This document shows, in pieces, positions 34,217 to 42,752 of a DNA stretch of 45,000 nt (position 1 is its first letter; each line of letters starts with the position of its first letter). The translations under genes and the position numbers were made by a program. This DNA is from Sphaeroforma sirkka (lineage: Eukaryota > Opisthokonta > Ichthyosporea > Ichthyophonida). The stretch is from positions 1 to 45,000 of the forward strand of contig LUCW03000233.1 in the NCBI GenBank assembly GCA_001586965.3, written 5' to 3'. Below the pieces are notes generated by a model. That model ran no database searches and was not told the DNA's origin. It worked only from the letters and a program-made list of their open reading frames with translations.

Positions 34217-34318
34217 AAGTCTCTACCATAGTCTGTACAAAAAACCTTATCGTGAAGATTTCAACGGAGAACTCGTTTTTATAGAAAGATGACGTTCCAC
34301 GTATCAGGGCAAACCAAG
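34217..34318. repeat. ~100-bp direct repeat, copy A
   Basis: Matches 34586-34689 in the same direction: CTACCATAGTCTGTACAAAA against CTACCACAGTCTTAACAAAA, then GAAGATTT and GACGTTCCA against GACATTCCA. Copies are diverged by roughly a quarter of sites by eye. Confidence 0.75.
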
Positions 34319-34585
34319 TTTCCCAGTTTTGTTTAGAGCCTGAACCATGGCCCTTCCTCAAGTTATATACAAACACGCTGGTAACCACGCGGACGATTTT
34401 CTATCAGACCCAGAAATACTACACAGTCTGGGATTCACAACAATAAACATTTTGTTCTTCAGAAATATAGTTTATAGTAGTTGATAGGTTATGGACAATT
34501 AATGCAAACATTTACTATGGTTTGCAGGTTTGATGGGGACCCATCAGAGGTGACTCATACGACGGCCCTCTCCCATCATCATATT

Positions 34586-34689
34586 CAAGTTTCTACCACA
34601 GTCTTAACAAAAATCTCTATCTTGAAGATTTAAATGGATAATTTGTTTTTAATAAAAATATGACATTCCATGTGTCAAGGCAGCCCAAG
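34586..34689. repeat. ~100-bp direct repeat, copy B
   Basis: Partner of 34217-34318, 369 bp further right. Both lie just inside the left arm of the inverted repeat. Confidence 0.75.
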
Positions 34690-34739
34690 TGTTAGAGTAC
34701 AATGTAGTAGACTTTAAATAAAGTGCAAATGTTCATATT

Positions 34740-35080
34740 TATTCCTGACCTCACCTTAGGTTTTATACCTAAGGTGTTTGTGCTAGTGTTCAGCCGCTTG
34801 GGCTGGCCAGGGTGAAAACTCATATGGTCAGTATGAGAAACCTTATGCGGAACACTTTAACACTTCGATGCTTTTCTATTTCAACTTCTCCGCAACTAAA
34901 TCTCACGCTGATCACATGATGCCTTTCCGCATAGGTTGTGACTCACATAGAACCGCAGCTATTATTAGAATGTTGCGGTTGACAGGCTTAATCCACTCTC
35001 GGGAATCGGTTGAGAAACTTAATTTGCTCTCGGAAGTCGGTTAAGTGAAAAATCAACTCTTGAAAGTAATTTGAGCAACT
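34740..35080 (+). repeat. LTR-family fragment, inverted relative to 33645-34043
   Basis: GGTGTTTGTGCTAGTGTTCA, GGCTGGCCAGGGTGAAAACT and GGTCAGTATGAGAAACCT are the reverse complement of the LTR at 33.6-34.0 kb. The right part (ACACTTTAACACTTCGATGC, TTGCGGTTGACAGGCTTAAT) matches the 19.6-kb fragment. At its left end CACCTTAGGT (34752-34761) and ACCTAAGGTG (34767-34776) form a perfect 10-bp palindrome. Confidence 0.8.
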
Positions 35081-36216
35081 GTAAACTTCGATGGAAATTA
35101 CTAGGTTTCAAACTATATTAAACTAAAATACAATTTAGTCAGTTAGGATTTAGCAGTGGTAGCTTGTGTAAGAATGATCGGGACTGCCTCTTGTTAAGAG
35201 CCTAAATATCCTCGATCACACAGGGCGTACCTCTAGCTGTTCTTTATTGAATAATTTTCACTAGAAGTACTAAATGTTCATGACCACTTGCCTAATTTGT
35301 AAATAATAGACATAATAACGTAAGTCACGTTAATACATTAGCTGATATAAATAAAGTTCCATCTGAAGAAAAGTTAAAAAAAGAAAAAGACTTATTGGAT
35401 TTTGGAGATTGGCGGGAGGACCAAAATCTATAAGTAGTAGTTCGGAGATTATAAAATTTAGTTTATAATATCCTACATCTACTAATGTCTCAAATAGGTC
35501 CAAGTAGATGAGTCATACCAAATACTCAGGCTATTGGAGCCATCAAAGTGAATTTAGAACACTTTGGAAATATTGGAAAAAGAGCTTGTACTAAATTATT
35601 TAAAGTACAAATAAAAACCAATGTATCATCTCAATTGATCTTGATATATTAGACTGACCGGAGGCCGTATTTCTACACAACTTGATTAGCTCTCGGGAGT
35701 GAGCTAACTCTGATGACTTAGTTCTCGGGAGTGAGCTGACTCTCTGATGACTTCCATAAATCAAAGATGGTTTCTTGCTGTAAAATCTGGCCTGAGACCT
35801 GTAGTCTCTCACTCCCCCTCAATTTTACAATCAACAAGGGCTGAAGTCTGAAGGCTAAAAATGGAAACTGAAGACAAATGAAGGTTGAAGACTTGAGACG
35901 AAATTGTCGACTCTGTAGATGGATTGGGCGATAAGTGTTGAATCAATGTATATTTGTCGAAGACGTTTACGAATTGGTGCTGTTGAGTATTGTTTCCTGA
36001 AAATTGTTGAAAACGTTGACTTTTCTGAAGAGTAGACGATCTCTTGTACAGTGACAGGCTTCACGACTGGCGTGGATAATCTTCTGTACGGGGACAGGCA
36101 TCAATTTCGCAGGTAAAAATACTCGAGATTTTCTTGAAAAATACATTTTACTTACTGAATCGGTGTGGACTGTGGCGTGGATGCTGGGGGACAGCTCCCT
36201 TCTGCGTTGTGGCTAT
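35081..36216. other. Repeat-rich spacer without a gene
   Basis: At 35684-35815 is another LTR-family piece (CTCTCGGGAGTGAGCTAACT, TTGCTGTAAAATCTGGCCTG, GAGACCTGTAGTC), itself holding a short internal duplication of TCTCGGGAGTGAGCT. At 36045-36095 two similar words, TCTTGTACAGTGACAGGCTT and TCTGTACGGGGACAGGCATC, lie 40 bp apart. No coding sequence is supported. Confidence 0.5.
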
Positions 36217-36346
36217 TGTTCTCAGATATTAAAGTATCTTAAAGTGTTTTAAGTTTTAAGTGAATAGTTGTGATTCATTTGATTCGAGTCCCTGCTTTTA
36301 TTTGCATTGGGCTCGTAATCTTTGAGCCATTAAAAAACACCTCTTA
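36217..36346. repeat. Right arm of the ~130-bp inverted repeat
   Basis: Reverse complement of 34067-34195. It contains a small hairpin GGCTC (36310-36314) / GAGCC (36324-36328) that in the left arm is GACTC/GAGTC, a paired change. Confidence 0.88.
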
Positions 36347-36488
36347 AGGTGAAAAAGGTTCTCACTTAATCTATGATCCAATCCAAAGGCAGCGTCGCCA
36401 CGTCTCCCACTGATCGTGGCTTCTATTGTAATATTTGGCCTTGTACGTTTAGATTGTACTCCCCCGATATTTAGAGATGCCCTTATTT

Positions 36489-36695
36489 CTATAATGATGT
36501 TTCCGTACTCCCGGCACTTTCGGCTCCGAGATTAATTTCCATCTGTAATATTTCTATGTCCCTCTCTGAGCTTAGATTTTCTCCTTGGTTGATGCTGGGA
36601 TAAACCTTGTCGAGCCTCCGGTGTTTGACCGTAGTTTTATGCTTGGTAAACAATCCTGGTTTACTGTGATCAATAGTATATATATCACGTTGCAT
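36489..36695 (-). pseudogene. Possible retrotransposon integrase C-terminal fragment
   Basis: A 68-residue frame begins with YTIDHSKPGLFTKHKTTVKH and RRLDKVYPS. This recalls the end of gypsy-type integrases, where a Y-x-V/I segment is followed by V-H-x-x-RLKPY. The match is weak and no upstream integrase core is readable on this strand. It could equally be chance. From 36696 to 37051 I see nothing but AT-rich sequence with repeated GAATATAA words. Confidence 0.25.
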
Positions 36696-37051
36696 TTTTT
36701 CTTCTTCATATTCAGTATATAAAGATTATCGGTTTATTTGTTCGTTTTATTCTGAATATAAAAAATAAATTACTTCTAATATGAATGCATTTTCATGGTA
36801 TGTACTGCGGTACGACAGATTCTGAATATAATAAAGCGTATATATAATACGTTCTTTCTTCATTGATATTCAGTACATTAACTAAACGATTTGAAAGTAC
36901 GTCAATTTTCATTCATAAACGTATATATTTGTTTTTTCATCGGAATCATTGTATTCAGCATGTGAGTGTATTTCAAAACTCACAGCTAAACTGAGGATAA
37001 GTTTTTCGTGAAAAAAAATGCTGACGGAAACTGATTGACATAAAATCCCCA

Positions 37052-37792
37052 ATGGACAGGCACAGTATAACGTTTTACAGGCACGTACAGCGGGAGACTG
37101 ACTACTTAAGCAGGCAGTTCACTCAGTTCTCTGCCACCAGTTCCACTCAGTTTTCTGCCACAAGTTCCACTCAGATTGTCTCGAATAGCCACTCAAGTAC
37201 CCTCAAGACCCACAACCAGATACCTGTAAACAAACGTGCTCCCAATGACACCCCAGCTGACGCGACAGAGCCTTCTACATCCCGCGCCCGTCGCGCTACT
37301 GAGATAAGTTTCAGCACTGCCACTACTGAGACCTCAGGGGACACATACGCCTCTACCCATGCGAACGAAGCTCTCGAGTCTATCAGTGAAACTGTAAGCG
37401 ACACCATCACCGGAAAAATCCAACACCAGCCCATCTACATCCCCCATCACAAATATCGACCAGACAATGATATGCCCGCCTTGGTAACCCTTCTCGAAGA
37501 GGAGATCACTAACAGCCACAAACGGTGCACAGAACTCACCAATCGCTGTGACCTTCAAGCATGGAGATACAGGCATCAGACGCTAATCATGTCTCTGCCA
37601 CGACACCGAAGACGGAAGAAAAAATGTACCGGGAACTATACGAGTACTACCCGCACAGCCGTGACAAGTCAAGGAGAAAGCAACTCAGGTACACTGATTC
37701 CTTTGTATGAAATCAAGCAGGTCCTCCGAGTTAGCAAAAGGGGACCTGCACACCTACAACGTACTCAGAAAAAAATTAAGAAAACATTATAG
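37052..37792 (+). CDS. Orphan 246-aa Ser/Thr-rich ORF
   Basis: This is the second longest ATG-started frame in the middle region. The N-terminus (MDRHSITFYRHVQRETDYLS) is followed by a duplicated SATSSTQ unit and a long Ser/Thr/Pro-rich disordered stretch to about residue 115. A more ordered, charged part follows (MPALVTLLEEEITNSHKRCT), then a basic cluster (PRHRRRKKKC) and a basic tail ending KKIKKTL. The layout of disordered, helical and basic parts would suit a gag-like or DNA-binding element protein, but no domain is recognised. Plus-strand base use is A+C-rich, unlike the host exons. Two further unrecognised frames follow on the same strand. Confidence 0.4.
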   Translation: MDRHSITFYRHVQRETDYLSRQFTQFSATSSTQFSATSSTQIVSNSHSSTLKTHNQIPVNKRAPNDTPADATEPSTSRARRATEISFSTATTETSGDTYASTHANEALESISETVSDTITGKIQHQPIYIPHHKYRPDNDMPALVTLLEEEITNSHKRCTELTNRCDLQAWRYRHQTLIMSLPRHRRRKKKCTGNYTSTTRTAVTSQGESNSGTLIPLYEIKQVLRVSKRGPAHLQRTQKKIKKTL

Positions 37793-37905
37793 ACATTCAT
37801 GGATGTCTTGAGCGCATGTACGTCTCTTGAAGAGTCGCCCTGATCTAGCCGCATTTCAGACCATTGCAGATGTGGGTCATTACCAATGGCAACTATGCAA
37901 ACTAA

Positions 37906-38169
37906 CATGACTCCAAGAAAATCACAATCTTTGGTCGGGACCATCGCCTCAGCCTTGGTTACTACGAATACCATATACACTTCAGCGAGGTCAATGACGT
38001 AAAACGCGAGATGAGCGCTGGCATAAGCACATTCAATCGCAATAACGCATCTTGCATGTCATGCAAAAGCGAGCATGCCTACTGCACTGGGCTCACACCT
38101 AAAATCACACACGCAAATTGCAACGAACGCAACAGTGAGCACCTATCAAGTGCAAGCAACAAAAAATAA
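37906..38169 (+). pseudogene. Unrecognised ORF fragment with Cys/His cluster
   Basis: The frame has no initiator and runs 87 residues to a TAA. It reads KKITIFGRDHRLSLGYYEYH, then FSEVNDVKREMSAGISTFNR, then CMSCKSEHAYC, a C-x2-C-x3-H-x2-C cluster. The spacing differs from the retroviral-type zinc knuckle (C-x2-C-x4-H-x4-C). Composition is well mixed, so it probably was coding. It lies 114 bp after the 246-aa ORF and before another fragment. Confidence 0.35.
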
Positions 38170-38239
38170 AATGCATCCTAAACAGTGGGATATGCAACCG
38201 TCTCGTGTCGCTACAGGCATGGAGATAAATGTAGCTTAA

Positions 38240-38497
38240 GGCACCCCGCACGTAGCAAACTACCACCTTCTATCGGCTTCCTCGGAGTCGAATGTTTTCG
38301 AAGCTTGTGGAATTTTGGTCAACTACGAACACGTAGACTGGCCTTTAGACTTCGGATTTGCAGACACAGGCCACACACCATGGCGCTTCGTTGACAATTA
38401 CATTGCTCTGTATACTCTGCATCTTCTGGGTATATTGAAGAACAGGTCGGAGCAATGCTCCCGCAGAAAAAAACGATACTCAACAAGGCCTGCGTGA
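38240..38497 (+). pseudogene. Unrecognised ORF fragment (third of the orphan block)
   Basis: The frame contains NVFEACGILVNYEHVDWPLD, then FADTGHTPWRFVDNYIALYT and LHLLG, rich in aromatic and hydrophobic residues like a folded domain. After LHLLG a different frame (EEQVGAMLPQKKTILNKACV, KWIGIL) reads better, which suggests a frameshift at about 38435. No family recognised. It shares strand and base bias with the two preceding ORFs, so the three may be one broken protein or an operon-like set of element ORFs. Confidence 0.35.
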
Positions 38498-39985
38498 AAT
38501 GGATTGGAATTCTATGAAATAAACCCTAAGCCCCTCAGGGCAAACGTGCAAATCACCTAAACACACTCGTTACATACACCAGCGGAAAACTTATATGGCT
38601 CTCAGCCATCGTACTTGCTCTTACCCCTACAATCGCGTCCCTATCACAGACGCCGAATGCCTCAAGAGATTCGCAACGACATGTGTGGTGCAGAATATAT
38701 TCTGGACATAATTTTTTATTTCATTTTAGCGTAAACTTTGTTACCGATCAGGTTTAGGGATCGAGAGTGGCATATGTTATTTAATGATTCTTAATACTCA
38801 GGTATTTAATACAGAATCAACGCCACCCCCTTCTATGAGAGGAGTAACGTTGATGTATATTTTTCTCAAGAGTAACTTGAAACATTTAAATTAGCTTATA
38901 GAAGTTGTGATTTTCATTGAATACGCCAAGTTGGAAAGATTTTGTTTGTGAGCGAGACGTTAGGTCCGACTACTGAGACATGGATTTCATAATCGTGATT
39001 GATGCACAAGCAATAAACTCATGGGTATGGTTTTACCTCATTATGGGGGCTTCAAGAATAAACTGTGAGCATGAGCAGATAGAAGAAGAATCCGATAGTG
39101 GTTTCGAAAGCAGTATTACGAGCGCAACTATGCTGACGTTGTTACCGGACAGTAGGCGCGACATGGCAATTCAGCGCATCAATGACATAAGTACTTCGAT
39201 GAAATTGTTCACCGGCCGCACAACGGACCCGCATAATTGACGGATCAATGAGAAATTCCGACGCAGACTTAGACGGATCTTTTCTAATCCGAGGTACTAA
39301 TTCGTGATTCAGGTACGTTATTCGTCACGATGATACGTACACAAGAATAGTTGAATATTTAGGCAATGAGCGAGAATACGACCTGTCAGGGGGTACAAAT
39401 TGTACGACCCAACAGAATACACATATATACGCGATTGGTAACAAGACATGGCAAATACATGAACAAGTTGATGGTACGCGGTGAACGAGTACACAGACAC
39501 ACAAGTTGTGGCAATTATTCAGCCCAGATGGACAAAAAGCACAAGTTTGAACTATGGCACGCTTAGCCAACCGACGTGCGCATATTGGGTCCGAACAGTT
39601 GGGTCTACCAGGCGTCCAATCCACTACCAGTTCATAAACAGTAGCAATATGGTACCAGCGTCCACCTATGTCCACACATTCAACTAACATCCAAGAGCAT
39701 ATGCTGCCAAACACAGGCACCACCTAGAATCCGCCATATATATTATTACCATAACTATCGAGCAACAGGCGCGCCTCCCCAACCAATTCCACAACAGGAT
39801 AGCTAAGCAGGCGATGGGCGTGCAACGGTCAACAAGGAACTTTGTCTCGGATAAATGGCTCCCATACATGAACAATCTAGTATAGAAACAGTTACAAGAT
39901 TCCATAGAACTACCTCTACTACAGTAAACATTTCATTGCTAACAGTGCCGACGTTCGACAGTGAATGTACGTTTAAGAAAGTACG
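38498..39985. other. Spacer with only short frames
   Basis: An 86-residue frame at 38980-39240 (containing EEESDSGFESSITS and ISTSMKLFTGRT) may belong to the gypsy remnant on its right, perhaps gag, but shows no motif. The opposite-strand frame at 39325-39723 is Cys-rich and looks like chance. Nothing else could be supported. Confidence 0.35.
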
Positions 39986-39989
39986 TATC

Positions 39990-40640
39990 AACTCTTATAC
40001 CTAAGGTGAATGAGATCATACCACGACTAAAGAGCAGAAAGTACTACACTGCATTTGGTATCGGCAGCATATCATAAGCTTTCGATACATCCAAATTCAC
40101 AGTACCTTTTCAGCTTTACACACGACCGGCACAAATACTCCACTTCCGAAGCGTTCTGCCTCCACGTGTTGACGCAATAGTTTCAACACACGTTGAACAC
40201 GATACTCGATTGTCTTCCGGCACACTGCGATGTTGACAACATACCACGACGAACATATAACTACTGTTCAATATGTGATCAACAGACGTCTGCCCTATCA
40301 CAATTTAAGCTCAACCCAGCGAAGTGTCACTTTGCCATCGCTGATGTTATGATCTTGGGTAAGAAGGTATCAGCACGAGATATTGACATCGACTTCGAGA
40401 AACAAGCCAATTTTCTCGACGGACGATAAACACAGCGGTATAAGAAAATTTCTTCAGCACTCGGCCTAGCCAATTTCCTTCAAGGACCCTTAGCAAACTT
40501 TGTGTATATAGTGCTTCTCCTCCGCGACGTTTGCAAACTCAAACTATATGCGTTAATCGGTGACCGGGGAGGAACAGCGGCATCTCACGCTCGGTGTGGT
40601 GTTTTTCCAGACGTAATAGCCTACAAGCCAAGTCTCAGCT
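39990..40640 (+). pseudogene. Ty3/gypsy reverse transcriptase remnant
   Basis: The clearest part is 40300-40430, KLNPAKCHFAIADVMILGKK followed by VSARDIDID, the segment after the active site in gypsy-type RT (L-N-x-x-K-C-x-F, V-x-F-LG-x-x-V-S, GI-x-x-D). Upstream, IPKVNEIIPRLKSRKYYTAF matches the start of the palm domain and SIHPNSQY matches its next strand, in frames broken by stops. The YxDD site is not readable. After 40430 a connection-like FLxxLGLANF reading continues with further breaks to about 40640. Integrase and LTRs were not found. Confidence 0.6.
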
Positions 40641-42203
40641 ATCAATGTATCTACTAGCGTACCGTTCGTACATGACTACGCGTAGATTTTGTGTGTGAGA
40701 GTATATTACTGTCGTTATTGGCTAGTACAGAAGTCAAGCCAAGCTCGGCTGCAATACCTGGCCAACGTATTGAATCCTCGATCAGGACAAACGCCTCTAT
40801 TATGGAATAAAAGTGGATTATCTGTGTTGCTCAACTCCTCGCATATTCTACCAGTATCGAATTAGTATGCGTGAAGTGGCGCGAATACCCCTATTCAGAG
40901 CCAATAGATGAAACACTGGAACATCCAATCATGGGATAGGATGTTTGGTGCTTATTCAAACGATCCTCTTATGCGAACGTCATACTATTATTAGCCACCT
41001 TGAAAACATAATAACAGCTTTCGAATATTACTGATGAACATGACTGAAGTCTGTTTTCCACTTGCATTTGATATCGATATTTTTTCTAGACATTATTCGC
41101 TGTATTATCTACGACATTATGTACAGATTCGATATTAGATACTTGATCCAAGTTTAATCAACCGTCAAATAGCAAACACTGCACATATTTCAAAACATCA
41201 TGTTTAAAGACTCTGTGAAACTTATTCTTTCATATAAAAGGAGTATTTTCTATGCTGCAAATGTTTTCCATTGAAACGCACAAGTTCAAATCAGCGTCGA
41301 CTCTTAACATCCGCGCAAGCAATAATTTATCTAAAGGAGACTTGAACACGGGCAAGTCGATTTTATGCATCATAGGGCACTTTGTCTGTGATAGTAATAG
41401 TCAAGGTACGTACAGACATGCTGGTGACGGAAGAAGTGCGGTATTCCTTCATCAAAATTGGTTGAAATGTGTCTGGTGGTCGAAACGCGGAGCTAATGTC
41501 TGATCACCCACGCCCATGAGAGTGCACTGCATGTTTTTGCGAAAAAAAAGAGTACTAGATCCAATACCTTTACAACTAAAGGTAGAGGTTGTCTTCATTA
41601 GATTATGCGTATCAGTTGCCCGTCTTTGGAAGGTAGATGCTCAACCCGGTCTTCGCCCCACGTTCTCAGAATTTACTCACACATCTCAAGATAGTCGATA
41701 TTGCTGGCTGACCTCGGCACCGAAATGACTATATTGAAATGTTTAAGAGATCTGAGCACACATAATAAACCATTATACAACGCTAGCAAACCTGAAAGTA
41801 AACTATGGGCTGATTGCCTATCGACGGGATAAATTTATGTTAGCCTCACATTGAGAGCGCTGAGGTGAAAAGTATGAATACTAGCTTCGTGCTTTGGAAA
41901 TATTGTACCAAGATTATTCTGCAGATTTTAAGTACTTATAGAAACTTTGTTTGCTTCGCTTTCCTGATGCAGTCACAAACAGTGCAGACAAAAGACTTTC
42001 GAACCGCGGAGGGCATGTAACTATTTCAACATACTCGGCGGTCAGTGTTGGGTTTGCAGCTGATCTCCGATGATCACGACCGAAGCGCACGCAAAAATAC
42101 CTCTCAAAAAAAGGTTAAATGGGGGTTCGCTCTCGGCGCTTTGACTACGAGCGGATCAGCGGAGCAGACACAAAACTCAATGTAATCAGGTCCGTTTCCT
42201 CGA
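40641..42203. other. Spacer without recognisable genes
   Basis: Frames at 41252-41503 and 41516-41728 have no known motif and no splice-consistent extension. No repeat longer than about 20 bp was spotted. Confidence 0.4.
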
Positions 42204-42353
42204 GGTAGAAAATACCCACAACTCCAACGGCTCGAGTATAGCACTTACGTCGTTACATATTCTTCTGCGTCTACCATTGGTAGAAAATCCACACAAATCC
42301 AACGGCTGGAGTATATAGTTTAATTCTTTACGCAATCTTTTGCGTCCACCATG
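42204..42353. repeat. 75-bp tandem duplication
   Basis: Copies 42204-42278 and 42279-42353 both start GGTAGAAAAT and share CCAACGGCT, GAGTATA and TTGCGTCCACCAT / CTGCGTCTACCAT. They are moderately diverged. The pair lies 400 bp beyond the NDUFAF6 stop codon. Confidence 0.85.
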
Positions 42354-42752
42354 TCATTTTTTCATCATGTATCGACTCGTCGTTGTTTAAAGATACGACA
42401 GGAACGTCAAAGCATGAAAGCCGACCTTTTCATGACTTCTATATATAAATCCATCACTCTAATTTGAATAAAAAACTGGACTTAGGGAGTACGGGAGGCT
42501 GTGGCAGAAGAACGGTTCCAGTTATAAAAGACAATACAAGCTGTAGGACGCAGTTTGGAAACAATGCCCTACATGTGGGTAATCCTGTTTTGACTACTTT
42601 TAGTCGGTTTCACTTGGATCGTAGTGACGATAAATGTGTATGAAATTGGTATTTGCCATACGTTTGTAGGTTAGTAGTCAAAGCTTGAATGTATGATTGT
42701 TACATGATACGGAATAGAAAGGAGAATGATCAATATTATACGAATTTATTGC

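Noticed and set aside
39325..39723. 132-aa Cys-rich minus-strand ORF
   Set aside because: No recognisable domain, composition typical of chance frames, and it lies opposite a decayed gypsy region.
39990..40015. CTTATACCTAAGGTG, resembling the palindrome word at 34765-34776
   Set aside because: Here it encodes the start of the gypsy RT palm (IPKV) and no further similarity follows; judged coincidence.
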